Shown here piece after piece: positions 44,326 to 53,379 of a DNA stretch of 64,000 bases (its first letter is position 1; each line of letters starts with the position of its first letter). The position numbers and the translations under genes are program-made. The notes beneath the pieces are model-generated. The model did no database searches and was not told where the DNA came from. It saw nothing but the letters and a program-made list of their open reading frames with translations. The DNA is from Clavibacter michiganensis (GTDB lineage Bacteria; Actinomycetota; Actinomycetes; Actinomycetales; Microbacteriaceae), in the NCBI RefSeq assembly GCF_016907085.1, contig NZ_JAFBBJ010000001.1:2666001-2730000 (forward strand), given 5' to 3'.

Positions 44326-45417
44326 TCAGTCGGCGGCCGGAGGGACGGGCAGGGGTGCGGGCTTCGGGGGTGCGGGCTTCGGCCCGGGTGTCGGCCTCGG
44401 TGTCGGCGCCGCGGCGGGATCGGCCGGTGCGCTCGCCGCGGCGCCCGACGACACGAAGACCGTGGCGTCGCCCGCCAGCCGTGCGCGCATCACCTCGAGG
44501 GCCTGCGGGTTCTCGTCCACCAGCACGAAGCGGCGGCCGAGCTCGCGGGCCGCGGCACCCGTGGTGCCGGATCCGGCGAAGAAGTCGAGCACCCAGTCGC
44601 CGGGGCGGCTCGACGCCTGCACGATGCGGCGCAGCACGCCGAGCGGCTTCTGGGTGGCGTAGCCCGTCTTCTCGCGGCCGGTGGGGGAGACGATGGTGTG
44701 CCACCAGACGTCCGTCGGCAGCTTGCCGCGCTCGCGCTTCTCGGGTGTGACGAGGCCGGGCGCCATGTACGGCTCGCGGTCCACGCCCTCGGAGTCGAAG
44801 CGGTAGCGGAGGGGATCCTTCACGTAGACGAGGATCGTGTCGTGCTTGGCGGGCCAGCGACGGCGCGACTTCGCGCCGTAGTCGTACGCCCACACGATCT
44901 CGTTGAGGAACGAGCGGCGGCCGAAGAGCGCGTCGAGCACAACCTTCGCGTAGTGCACCTCGCGGTAGTCGAGGTGCAGGTAGAGGGTGCCGGTGGGATC
45001 CAGGAGTCGCCAGGCCTCGATGAGGCGCGGCTCGAGGAAGTCCCAGTAGTCGGCGAACGAGTCGTCGAAGCCGTAGAGCATGCCCTTGACGGAGTCGTAG
45101 CTGCGGCCGTGGAAGCCGAGGCGCGCCCCGGGCGGGCGGACCGGCTCGGGGGTGGCGGTGCTCGCGGGGGCGAGGGCGGGCGGGGCGGCCTCGGTCCCGG
45201 CGGCCTCCGTTCCGGCGGCCTCGTCCTCGGGCTCCGGCTCCGGCTCCGGCGTGCGCGTCACCGTGGTGTTCTGGCGCTCCTGCGTGCGACCGGTGTTAAA
45301 CGGCGGATCCAGGTAGATGAGCTGGAAGGCGCCGTCGGGGAGCGCGCGGACGGCCTCGAGGTTCTCGGCGTGGATCACGAGGTCGGGGCCGTCGGGGGTC
45401 CACGCGGGCAGGGGCAC
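44326..45417 (-). CDS. Orphan site-specific DNA methyltransferase (beta-class N6-adenine/N4-cytosine)
   Basis: 363-residue DNA methyltransferase. The catalytic motif is LIYLDPPFNTG (about 33-43); the SAM motif DFFAGSGTTGAAARELG comes later, the beta-class order. Between them lies a Glu/Pro/Ala-rich insert (about 50-95) and the likely target-recognition region. EIVWAYDYGAKSRRRWPAKHD and TGYATQKPLGVLRRI are typical. The C-terminal 35 residues are Pro/Ala. No restriction gene is nearby, so it is an orphan, perhaps epigenetic. GTG start with TAACCT (45424-45429, minus) 6 nt before it. Confidence 0.9.
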   Translation of the reverse strand: MPLPAWTPDGPDLVIHAENLEAVRALPDGAFQLIYLDPPFNTGRTQERQNTTVTRTPEPEPEPEDEAAGTEAAGTEAAPPALAPASTATPEPVRPPGARLGFHGRSYDSVKGMLYGFDDSFADYWDFLEPRLIEAWRLLDPTGTLYLHLDYREVHYAKVVLDALFGRRSFLNEIVWAYDYGAKSRRRWPAKHDTILVYVKDPLRYRFDSEGVDREPYMAPGLVTPEKRERGKLPTDVWWHTIVSPTGREKTGYATQKPLGVLRRIVQASSRPGDWVLDFFAGSGTTGAAARELGRRFVLVDENPQALEVMRARLAGDATVFVSSGAAASAPADPAAAPTPRPTPGPKPAPPKPAPLPVPPAAD

Positions 45418-45553
45418 GCCCCGAGGTTAACGGACCTCCGCGGTCGGGCGATGCGCGCCCGAGCGGCGCACCGACCACTCGCCGCGCCCCCATTTCGGGG
45501 CGGTTCGCCCGCGGCGCTGCCGCTCGGGTCGTGCCCTCCGCTAGGAACGTCAC

Positions 45554-46798
45554 ATGAGCCATGACCGCGACCCCGACCGGACCGACGGATCCCACCCCGA
45601 CGAGCCGCGGGGCCGGGTCCCGGGGCGCGAGGAGGCGCCCGAGGAGACGTCCGCATCCGGCGCCGCGCCGGCGGAGCCCGTCAGCCCCTACGGTCCGCCG
45701 GCCGCCGGGGATCCCGCGGACGATCCCGAGGCGGCCACCGCCGCCGCCGTGGCGGAGACCCGGACCGGCGCGGACGCTCCCGCGCCGCCGGCGCCGCCCG
45801 CGCCGCCCGCCGGATACGGCCCGGCCGGTGCGACCGGACACGGTGCCGCCGGCGCGACCGGCTACGCCGCCGCGAGCGCATCCGACCCCACCGTCGCGCC
45901 GCCTCACGCAGCCGCGCCGCCCTTCGCCGCCGCGCCGCCGTACGCCGCCGGGCCGCCCTACGCCGCCGCACCGCCCTACGTCTCCGGCGAGCCGCCCCGC
46001 TCCCGTGGCGGAAAGGGCCTCGCCATCGCGGCGCTCATCGTCGGCATCGCCGGGTTCCTGGGCGCCTTCATCCCGTTCCTGAACTACGTCACGGCCATCC
46101 CGGCGCTGGTCGCGGTGGTCCTCGGCATCATCTCGCTCGCCCGGCGGATGGACGGCAAGCCCCTCGCGCTCACGGGCCTCATCCTCGGAGCCGTCGGCTT
46201 CGTCCTCAGCATCGTGCTGGCGATCGTCTACACGTTCGCGTTCGTGAGCTCGGTCACGGACGCCGTGGAGTCCGCGGGCGGCGACTCCGGCTTCGCGACC
46301 CCGGAGCCCACGGACGGCTTCGGGGACGACGACGCGGCGGCCCAGCCCGGCACGAGCCCCGACGACCCGCTGCCGATCGGCACCCCGGTCATCGGCGAGG
46401 GCATCGACGGCCCCGAGTGGCAGGTCACGCTGGGCACGCCGATCCTCGACGCCACGGCGGCGGTCCTCGCGGCGGATCCGTCCAACGACCCGCCCGCGGA
46501 CGGGATGCAGTACGCGGTCGTGCCGGTCACGGTGACGTACCTCGGGTCGAGCACGGGCGATCCGCTCTCCGAGCTCGCGCTCGGATTCCTCGCCCCGGAC
46601 GGCTCGCAGTACTCGGCCGCCGACAGCTTCGCGGTCGCGCCGGCGCCCGCGTTCACCGACAACGAGGACCTGCTCGAGCCGCAGGGCACGGCGACGGGCA
46701 ACGTCGTCATCGAGATCCCGGTCGAGGGCGCCGCGGACGGCCTCTGGGCAACGGCCCCCGGGATGATCGCGGACGCCTACTACTTCCGGGCCGGGTAG
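45554..46798 (+). CDS. DUF4190-like membrane protein with DUF4352-like outer domain
   Basis: 414 residues. A disordered Ala/Pro/Gly-rich N-terminus has PPYAA-type repeats (about 125-150); a two-helix DUF4190-like unit follows (LAIAALIVGIAGFLGAFIPF and LALTGLILGAVGFVLSIVL, about 156-235); the outer 170 residues have a beta-rich DUF4352-like domain (WQVTLGTPILDATA; YAVVPVTVTYLGSS; ATGNVVIEIPVEG). Likely a surface protein of unknown role. TAGGAA (45542-45547) ends 6 nt before the ATG. Confidence 0.82.
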   Translation: MSHDRDPDRTDGSHPDEPRGRVPGREEAPEETSASGAAPAEPVSPYGPPAAGDPADDPEAATAAAVAETRTGADAPAPPAPPAPPAGYGPAGATGHGAAGATGYAAASASDPTVAPPHAAAPPFAAAPPYAAGPPYAAAPPYVSGEPPRSRGGKGLAIAALIVGIAGFLGAFIPFLNYVTAIPALVAVVLGIISLARRMDGKPLALTGLILGAVGFVLSIVLAIVYTFAFVSSVTDAVESAGGDSGFATPEPTDGFGDDDAAAQPGTSPDDPLPIGTPVIGEGIDGPEWQVTLGTPILDATAAVLAADPSNDPPADGMQYAVVPVTVTYLGSSTGDPLSELALGFLAPDGSQYSAADSFAVAPAPAFTDNEDLLEPQGTATGNVVIEIPVEGAADGLWATAPGMIADAYYFRAG

Positions 46799-46857
46799 CC
46801 GATGACGTCCGCGCAGGCGGACGAGACGGCCGACCACGCGGAACGTAGGCTGCGAGC

Positions 46858-48102
46858 GTGACACCCGACGCGCGCGACGCCGACGCCTCCTCCCGCCCCA
46901 CCCCGACCGCCGCCGCCCTCGACGCCCGCGACCCGCTCGCGCGCTTCCGCGAGCTGTTCGTGCAGGCCGACGACGTGGTCGCCTACCTCGACGGCAACTC
47001 GCTCGGCCGGCCGACCCGCGCGAGCGTCGACCGCGTCGCCGACTTCGTGCGTGGCCAGTGGGGCGGCCGCCTCATCCGCGGCTGGGACGAGGACTGGCTC
47101 GAGATGCCGACCCGCATCGGCGACGACCTCGGCCGCGTGGTCTACGGCGCGGCGGCCGGGCAGACGTTCGTCGGCGACTCGACCACCGTGATCCTCTACA
47201 AGCTCGTGCGCGCCGCCGTCCGCGCGCGCCCCGGACGGGACGAGCTCGTGATCGACACCGACAACTTCCCGACCGACCGCTTCGTGCTCGAGGGCGTCGC
47301 AAAGGAGTGCGGCATGACGATCCGGTGGATCGAGGTCGCGCCCGACGCCGGGGTCACGCCGGAGCTCGTCTCCGACGCGGTGGGGGAGCGGACCGCGCTC
47401 GTGGTGCTCAGCCAGGTCGCGTACCGGTCGGGGTTCCTGGCGGACGTGCCGGGGATCACGCGCATCGTGCACGACGCCGGCGCGCTCGTGCTCTGGGACA
47501 CGTGCCACTCGGTCGGCGTGATCCCCACGGAGCTCGACGCGTGGGGCGTCGACCTCGCGGTCGGCTGCAGCTACAAGTACCTCGACGGCGGTCCGGGCGC
47601 GCCCGCCCACGGCTACGTGCGGAGCGGTCTCCAGGCGGAGCTGCGGCAGCCGATCCAGGGGTGGATGGGCGCGCGCGACGTCTTCGCGATGGGGCCGACG
47701 TACGAGCCGGCCGACGGGATCCGCCGCTTCCTCAGCGGCACGCCGCCCATCGTCGGCATGCTCGCGATGCAGGACATGATCGCCCTCATCGAGGAGGCGG
47801 GCATGGACGCGATCCGCGCCAAGTCGCTCGCGCTCACCGGCTTCGCGCTGGATCTCGTCGACCGCGACCTCGTGCCGCTCGGCGCCCGCGTCGCGAGCCC
47901 GCGCGAGGAGGAGCGCCGCGGCAGCCACGTGAGCGTCGACCACCCGCGCTTCCGCGAGATCGTGGGCGCGCTGTGGGCGGAGGGCGTGATCCCCGACTTC
48001 CGCGCGCCGTCGGGCCTGCGGCTCGGGCTCAGCCCGCTGACCACGTCGTTCCGCGAGGTGGAGCTCGGCGTCGAGGCGATCCGGCGGCACCTGGCGGGCT
48101 GA
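46858..48102 (+). CDS. kynU: Kynureninase
   Basis: 414-residue PLP enzyme that splits kynurenine into anthranilate and alanine in tryptophan breakdown. Family signs in order: VVAYLDGNSLGRPTRASV, LIRGWDEDWLEMP, DTDNFPTDRFVLEG, LWDTCHSVGVIPTEL (PLP-binding Asp region) and CSYKYLDGGPGAPA, whose Lys forms the Schiff base. GTG start with TAGGCT (46846-46851) ending 6 nt before it. Other kyn genes are absent here, so the pathway partners must lie elsewhere. Confidence 0.93.
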   Translation: MTPDARDADASSRPTPTAAALDARDPLARFRELFVQADDVVAYLDGNSLGRPTRASVDRVADFVRGQWGGRLIRGWDEDWLEMPTRIGDDLGRVVYGAAAGQTFVGDSTTVILYKLVRAAVRARPGRDELVIDTDNFPTDRFVLEGVAKECGMTIRWIEVAPDAGVTPELVSDAVGERTALVVLSQVAYRSGFLADVPGITRIVHDAGALVLWDTCHSVGVIPTELDAWGVDLAVGCSYKYLDGGPGAPAHGYVRSGLQAELRQPIQGWMGARDVFAMGPTYEPADGIRRFLSGTPPIVGMLAMQDMIALIEEAGMDAIRAKSLALTGFALDLVDRDLVPLGARVASPREEERRGSHVSVDHPRFREIVGALWAEGVIPDFRAPSGLRLGLSPLTTSFREVELGVEAIRRHLAG

Positions 48103-48137
48103 GGCGGTGCGCCCCAGCGGAGCAGCGGGGAAGCGGG

Positions 48138-49232
48138 TCAGTCCGCCCAGGCCCGCCGCGTGCTGCGGACGGGCTTCCCCGTGGTCGCGGCCTCGTGCAT
48201 GAGGAGCGCGAGGTGGTGGTCCTGCGCCGCCTCCGCGAGCGAGTTCGTGGGCGGACCGCCGGCCGCGTGCGCGTGCATCTCGACGAGGCACTGCGCGATG
48301 GCGATCTCGTCGTCCGCGAGCCGGCCGGGCGCGAACGGGTTCTCGTAGACCCACTCGGAGCCGAGCAGCAGGCCGCGCAGGTGCATCCCCTCGAGGTTGC
48401 CGCCCTGCCCGGTCTCGACGCGCGTGATGTCGGCCCAGGTCGGCGTCGTCGCGTCGAGCAGCCAGCTCACGTGCTCGTCGGCGATCTCGCCGCGCTCGCC
48501 GCGGACGAGGAGCCGGTTGCGGCGGATCCAGGAGAAGTACTGCCGGTCGGCGAAGTCGTAGACGCCGAGGCGGTCGCCGAAGTCGAAGCGCGCGGTGGTC
48601 TGCACGGCGGTCACGACCTCCTCGCGCACGGGGTCGCCGTCGCGGTCGGGCCCGGCCACGAGCGGCGACGAGAAGCGCTGGGCGGTGATGGTCGCGTCCT
48701 CGAAGCCGATGCCGAGGGCCCGGCGCATCACGCGGACGCCGTGGTAGTCGTGGCACTGCGCGACGGTCGCCTGGCTGATCCGCCCGAGACGGCCGGACGC
48801 CGCGATCGCGAGCTGCGCGGCGAGCAGCGGCGAGAGCGGGTACTGCTCGGCCACCTCGATGCGCGCGCCCTGGCGCACGAGCGCGTCGAGCCGCTCGAGG
48901 TCCCCGACGGTCTCGCCCGGCGGCGTCTCGGTGAGCACGGCCACGCCGCGGTCGACGAGGTCGGCGATCACGTCGGGCGCGGCGGACCGCGGCACGGACA
49001 CGACGACGAACGACGGCGCCTCCGCGGCGAGCAGCTCGGCCGCGGTGCGGAAGGTGCGGATCCCCCACTCCTCCTCGAGCGCGCGTCCCGTCTCGGCGCT
49101 GCGGGTCACGAGCCCCGTGACCGCGAACCGGCTGGGCAGGGCGCGCGCGATGCGCAGGAAGAAGGCACTGCGCCAGCCGCTCCCCACGATGCCGAAGCGG
49201 ATCTGCGGGGGCGTCGGCGCGGGATGGGGCAT
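48138..49232 (-). CDS. Gfo/Idh/MocA-family oxidoreductase
   Basis: 364-residue NAD(P)-dependent oxidoreductase. N-terminal Rossmann domain: IRFGIVGSGWRSAFFLRIA, then FVVVSVPRSAAPDVIADLV and VLTETPPGETVGD (the family's EKP region, here ETP, without Lys). The C-terminal beta-sheet domain holds EVAEQYPLSPLLAAQLAIA and CHDYHGVRVMRRALGI. Loss of the EKP Lys makes classical dehydrogenase chemistry uncertain. ATG 49232 follows TACGCT (49240-49245, minus) by 7 nt. Substrate unknown, probably a sugar or cyclitol. Confidence 0.85.
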   Translation of the reverse strand: MPHPAPTPPQIRFGIVGSGWRSAFFLRIARALPSRFAVTGLVTRSAETGRALEEEWGIRTFRTAAELLAAEAPSFVVVSVPRSAAPDVIADLVDRGVAVLTETPPGETVGDLERLDALVRQGARIEVAEQYPLSPLLAAQLAIAASGRLGRISQATVAQCHDYHGVRVMRRALGIGFEDATITAQRFSSPLVAGPDRDGDPVREEVVTAVQTTARFDFGDRLGVYDFADRQYFSWIRRNRLLVRGERGEIADEHVSWLLDATTPTWADITRVETGQGGNLEGMHLRGLLLGSEWVYENPFAPGRLADDEIAIAQCLVEMHAHAAGGPPTNSLAEAAQDHHLALLMHEAATTGKPVRSTRRAWAD

Positions 49233-49356
49233 GGTCGTCAGCGTACGCGCGGGGTCGCGCGCGGCCCGGGCGGGCGGCCCCGGCGGGCGGCGTCCGGGCC
49301 GGCATCTCGGACGCACGGCTGGGTTCTCGCAGCAGACTGGGGAATACTCGCGAGGG

Positions 49357-49418
49357 CCGGGAGGCTGTCCCGGGAGCGAAGGCTCCCGCGTGAGGCGCCT
49401 CGCGGCTCCGCGAAGAGG
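49357..49418 (+). promoter_or_regulatory. Hairpin-rich leader upstream of the glycosyltransferase operon
   Basis: Three stems crowd the leader: CCGGGA/TCCCGG (49357-49373), CGGGAGC-GAAG-GCTCCCG (49371-49388) and CCTC-GCGG/CCGC-GAGG (49398-49418). The first two share bases and cannot form together. AAGGGG of the ribosome site follows. This could be a cis-regulatory RNA switch; I match it to no known class. Confidence 0.4.
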
Positions 49419-49444
49419 AGTACGACCCGAGAAGGGGCACGAGC

Positions 49445-51679
49445 ATGGGGATCCAGACGAGCCTCGACCAGGTCGCGGAGGCCGCGCGCATCCTCGACGT
49501 GATGCAGGAGGCCGACGAGCTCACGGTCGCCGCCAGCCGCGACGGCGGCGGACGCGCGGTGCGCCTCCTCGCCCGCGCCGCCGCCGACCCCGCCGACCAG
49601 CTCACGGCGGTCGCCGCCATCCACGCGCTCGCGCAGGTATTCGACGAGGCCGCCGACCACGCGCTCGTCGCGCTCCTCGACCACGACACCCGGTGGATCC
49701 GCGAGCACGCGGCCTGGGCCTTCGGCACCCGCCTGCCCCGCTTCGACGCGGTGTCGGGCCTCGTCGCGATGGTCGTCGAGGGCGGCTTCCCCGGCATGCT
49801 CGCGCAGCGCACCCTGCAGCAGTGGGCCGGGTCGACGCCCGACCACGTCGCGCTGGCGCTCGAGAACGCGCTGCTCGGCGTGCGGGGCGACGACGCCCGG
49901 TCGCGTCTCGTGGAGACCATCGGCCTCGTGCCCGGCCGGATCCCCGAGCGCGTGCTCCTCCGCATCGCCCCGGCCGTCGACGAGGGGCCGCTCACCCGCT
50001 CCGCCGCCGTCGCCGCGCTCGGCGATCGGCCCGCGGGCGAGGCGATCGCCGCCCTCGTCGCTGACATCGCGCGCGGCGACGACGAGGTGGCCGCGGTCGC
50101 GCGCCTGGCCGTGCTCGACATCGCCCGCCAGCACGGCGACCACCCGGCGGCACCCGCGCGCCCGGGCCTCACGGTGGTCCAGCTCTTCCTGCACGCCGAC
50201 ATCGACGCCGGCCTCACGCACGTGGGCGCGGGCGACAACGGCGGCATCGCGACGCTGCTCGTGCGGCTCGGCGACGCGCTCGTGGCGCCCGCGGCCGACG
50301 GCGGAGCGCACACGGACGCGCCGGGACCGGCCGACGAGCCGGCCGCCGATCGCCCGGTCGACCGCGTCATCACCCTCTCCCGTGGCACCCCCGACCAGGC
50401 CCTCGGATCCCTCGCCCGCGTCACGGCCGGCGACGACGGCCACGTCTTCGCACACATCCCGATGCTCGGCGGCCCGCGCTCGCTCCCCGAGGCCTGGCCG
50501 CACCGCGTCGAGGCCGAGCGGGGGATCCGCCGCGTGCTCCGCGCCGCCGGCCGCGTCGACGCCGTGCACCTCCGCATGGCCGACGTCGGCACGCTCGCCG
50601 CCTCCACGGTCGCGCGCGAGCTCGGCATCCCGGTCGTCTTCACGGTCGCGCCGGATCCGCACGGCGTGGTCGACGCGCTCGACCGCTCCGGCGCCCTCAC
50701 GCGCGACGGCTTCGGCGCCGTGGACGCGCGCGAGCACTACTGGTTCCGCGTGCGGCTCGTGCAGCGGCTGGCCGCCGACGCCGCCCACACCGTCCTCTTC
50801 CCGCGCCCCGAGCTGAAGCGCGACATGCGCCGCCTCGTCGGCATCGACGTGGACGCGCACCCCGAGCGCCACAGCGTCGTCGCGGAGGGCATCGACGTCG
50901 CCGCCATCGAGCGCTCCCGCGACGACGCCATGCTCGGCGCCGACGTGGACGGCGCACCCGCCCGCGCCTTCGTCGAGCTCGACGAGCTGCTCGCCGGCCT
51001 CCCCGAGGAGCGCCGCGGCCTCCCGCTCGTCATCAGCGTCGGCCGCCTGGCCCGCGTCAAGGGCATGGTGTCGCTCGCGCACGTCTGGGCGGCGGATCCC
51101 GCGCTCCGGTCCCGCGCCAACCTCCTCGTCGTGGGCGGCGACCTCGACGCGCCGAGCCCCGAGGAGCGCGAGCAGCTCGCGCGCATCCTCGACGCGGTCC
51201 CCGACGTCGACGGCCCCGCCGACGCGGCGCGCCACGGCCTCCTGCTCGCCGGTCACCGCGGCAACGACACCGTCACCCGCTGGCTCGCCGCCGTCCGCTA
51301 CGGCCGACCAGGGCTCACCGCACCGGGCGGCGCGTACGCGTGCGCGAGCATCAAGGAGGAGTTCGGCGTCGCCCTGCTCGAGGCGATGTCGATGGGCCTG
51401 CCCGTCGTCGCGCCCGCGTCCGGAGGCCCCGCGACCTACGTCGAGGACGGCGTGACGGGCCTCCTCGTCGACACGGCCGACGCGGCCGCGCTCGGCACCG
51501 GCATCGCCCGCGCGCTCGACATCGCCGGCGGCCCCGGCGCGGACGACGCCGCCGACCGCGCCCGCGACATGGTCGCGCGCACCTTCACCATCCAGGCCAT
51601 GGCGGGCACCCTGTCCCGCGTCTACCGCGACGTCGCCGCAGCCGACGACCGAACCCTCTGGGAGCTCAGCGCCTCATGA
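49445..51679 (+). CDS. HEAT-repeat/GT4 glycosyltransferase fusion
   Basis: 744 residues. About 1-215 are helical HEAT-like repeats (AVAAIHALAQVFDEAADHAL; WIREHAAWAFGTRLP; RSAAVAALGDRPAGEA). Then comes a GT-B glycosyltransferase of family 4: THVGAGDNGGIATLLVRLG is the N-terminal sugar-binding loop as in sucrose-phosphate synthases, and the nucleotide-sugar site is IKEEFGVALLEAMSMGLPVV with the EX7E acids. ATG with AAGGGG eight bases ahead, behind a structured leader. Coupled by ATGA to a second glycosyltransferase. Product unknown. Confidence 0.88.
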   Translation: MGIQTSLDQVAEAARILDVMQEADELTVAASRDGGGRAVRLLARAAADPADQLTAVAAIHALAQVFDEAADHALVALLDHDTRWIREHAAWAFGTRLPRFDAVSGLVAMVVEGGFPGMLAQRTLQQWAGSTPDHVALALENALLGVRGDDARSRLVETIGLVPGRIPERVLLRIAPAVDEGPLTRSAAVAALGDRPAGEAIAALVADIARGDDEVAAVARLAVLDIARQHGDHPAAPARPGLTVVQLFLHADIDAGLTHVGAGDNGGIATLLVRLGDALVAPAADGGAHTDAPGPADEPAADRPVDRVITLSRGTPDQALGSLARVTAGDDGHVFAHIPMLGGPRSLPEAWPHRVEAERGIRRVLRAAGRVDAVHLRMADVGTLAASTVARELGIPVVFTVAPDPHGVVDALDRSGALTRDGFGAVDAREHYWFRVRLVQRLAADAAHTVLFPRPELKRDMRRLVGIDVDAHPERHSVVAEGIDVAAIERSRDDAMLGADVDGAPARAFVELDELLAGLPEERRGLPLVISVGRLARVKGMVSLAHVWAADPALRSRANLLVVGGDLDAPSPEEREQLARILDAVPDVDGPADAARHGLLLAGHRGNDTVTRWLAAVRYGRPGLTAPGGAYACASIKEEFGVALLEAMSMGLPVVAPASGGPATYVEDGVTGLLVDTADAAALGTGIARALDIAGGPGADDAADRARDMVARTFTIQAMAGTLSRVYRDVAAADDRTLWELSAS

Positions 51680-53001
51680 CCCTGCTCGTCATCAGCCCGG
51701 ACTACGCGTCCCACCTCTTCCCGCTCATCACGCTCGCGTCGGCCTGGCAGCAGGCCGGCGAGCGCGTGGTCGTGGCGACCGGATCCGCGACCGCCGGCAT
51801 CGTCGAGGCCTCCGGCTTCGAGCGGGTCGACCTCCGCCTCGGCCGCGGATCCAACCCCGGCACCATCAAGGCCGAGGACCAGCCGACCGGCGAGGACGAC
51901 GCCCTCCGCGGCTTCTTCGCCGCCACGCGCCGCGGCATGGTCGAGACCCTGCGCTTCCAGGCCGAGGCGCGCAGCGACGACCTGCTGTGGGAGCCGGTCG
52001 AGACCGCGCGCGCCGTGCAGCGGATCCTCGACGAGGTGCGCCCCGACCAGGTGATCGTCGACCACCTCGCCTTCAGCGCCCGCCTCGCCCTCCTCGCCTC
52101 GGGAACCCGCCACGCGGACGTCGTGCTCGGCCACCCGAGCGCGCTCCCCGTGGGCGACGAGGTCTACGGCTTCCCGCCCGCGTGGCCCGCCGCCTTCGAA
52201 CCCGAGGAGGAGGACCTCGAGGAGCTGCACGCGCTGTGCGAGCGCGTCCGCGACCGCTTCACCGCGCAGTGGAACGACGCCCTCGCGATCCTCGCGCCCG
52301 CGATGCGCCCGAGCCGCGACGCGTTCGCCGAGGCGGGCGACGTGCTCCTGCTCAACTACCCCGAGGAGCTGCACGACCCCGACCGCTCCGAGCTGCTGCC
52401 GCCGCACGCCTTCATCGGCTCGGCCGTGCGTCGCGAGGCGCCCGAGGCCGAGGTGCAGGACTGGATCGACGCCGGCGGCGACCCCATCGTCTACGTGTCG
52501 CTCGGCAGCTTCCTCTCCGTGCGCGACGACGTGCTCGCCCGCATCGCCGCGGCCCTCCGCGACCTCGACGTGCGCGTGGCGCTCGCGACCGGATCCACCG
52601 ACCGGGCCGCGCTCGGCGACATCCCCTCCGACTGGCTCGTGCGCCCGTTCCTCCCGCAGGTGACGCTGCTCGGCCACGCCGACCTCGCGGTCACGCACGG
52701 CGGCAACAACTCCGTCACCGAGGCCGCGACCGCGGGCGTCCCGATGCTCGTGCTGCCGCTCTCGACCGACCAGTTCGCGGGCGCGGCCGCGCTCGAGGAG
52801 GCCGGGCTCGGGATCGCGCTGGCCCCGAACGTCGCGACCGTCACCGAGCTGCGGCAGGCGGCGAAGGCGCTGCTGAACCCGTCCGGCGCGCAGCGGGCGA
52901 TGCTCGACGCCATCGCGGGCTCCCTCTCGCGGTCGCCCGGCCCGCAGCGCGCGTACCAGGCGCTGGCCGGCGGGATCCGCCCGGAGCAGGCCGCGCGCTG
53001 A
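51676..53001 (+). CDS. GT1-family glycosyltransferase (MGT type)
   Basis: 441-residue GT-B glycosyltransferase resembling macrolide and flavonoid UDP-glucosyltransferases. LLVISPDYASHLFPLITLA holds the acceptor-site His region; IVYVSLGSFLSVRDDVL and LPQVTLLGHADLAVTHGGNNS form the nucleotide-sugar site (HGGxxS). It would glycosylate a small molecule or lipid, probably in sequence with the coupled GT4 enzyme just upstream, whose stop overlaps its ATG. A short GC hairpin follows the stop. Confidence 0.9.
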   Translation: MTLLVISPDYASHLFPLITLASAWQQAGERVVVATGSATAGIVEASGFERVDLRLGRGSNPGTIKAEDQPTGEDDALRGFFAATRRGMVETLRFQAEARSDDLLWEPVETARAVQRILDEVRPDQVIVDHLAFSARLALLASGTRHADVVLGHPSALPVGDEVYGFPPAWPAAFEPEEEDLEELHALCERVRDRFTAQWNDALAILAPAMRPSRDAFAEAGDVLLLNYPEELHDPDRSELLPPHAFIGSAVRREAPEAEVQDWIDAGGDPIVYVSLGSFLSVRDDVLARIAAALRDLDVRVALATGSTDRAALGDIPSDWLVRPFLPQVTLLGHADLAVTHGGNNSVTEAATAGVPMLVLPLSTDQFAGAAALEEAGLGIALAPNVATVTELRQAAKALLNPSGAQRAMLDAIAGSLSRSPGPQRAYQALAGGIRPEQAAR

Positions 53002-53002
53002 G

Positions 53003-53018
53003 CCGGCCGCCCGGCCGG
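53003..53018 (+). terminator. Hairpin after the glycosyltransferase operon
   Basis: CCGGCC (53003-53008) and GGCCGG (53013-53018) with a 4-nt loop start 1 bp after the stop at 53001. Short but perfectly paired; no T-tract. Confidence 0.4.
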
Positions 53019-53118
53019 GCGACGCCCGCGCCGCGATCTCGTAGACTCGTCGGTGACCGCGTCATCCGCCTCGGCGGGCCGGTCGCCCCCAGTCTCGACA
53101 ACGGATCCAGGTGCCCTC

Positions 53119-53292
53119 GTGAACATCGTCGCTTTCATCATCGCGTTCGCCCTCTTCCTGGGCGGCATGGCGCTGTTCGCGTTCGCGTTCTACATCGAGG
53201 GCTTCGAGCTGCTGAGCTTCTTCGCCGGCATCCTGCTCGTCTCCGCGTCCATCGCCATCCCCGCGCACATCCTCAAGCGCACCGACGCCTGA
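53119..53292 (+). CDS. Small two-helix membrane protein
   Basis: 57 residues forming two hydrophobic helices (VAFIIAFALFLGGMALFAFA and LLSFFAGILLVSASIAIPA) joined by the short loop YIEGFE, with a basic end KRTDA. Size and pattern match small conserved actinobacterial membrane proteins of unknown role. GTG 53119 is the only start that places the first helix at the N-terminus; TAGACT at 53042 may be the -10 of a leadered transcript. Confidence 0.72.
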   Translation: MNIVAFIIAFALFLGGMALFAFAFYIEGFELLSFFAGILLVSASIAIPAHILKRTDA

Positions 53293-53379
53293 CCGGCCCT
53301 TCCCGTCGGCCCCTCGGGCCCCGCCGCGCCCGCGCGGCCCGGAAACACCCCCGACACACGCCCCCGTTAGGCTCCCGAC

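Noticed and set aside
41550..44750. A 1066-codon open frame on the plus strand
   Set aside because: Out-of-frame shadow of the RecQ gene, which has all helicase motifs in its own frame.
46780..50700. A 1306-codon open frame on the minus strand
   Set aside because: It is antisense to kynureninase and crosses the oxidoreductase and glycosyltransferase genes out of frame; Arg/Pro/Ala-rich text with no domains, an artefact of very high GC.
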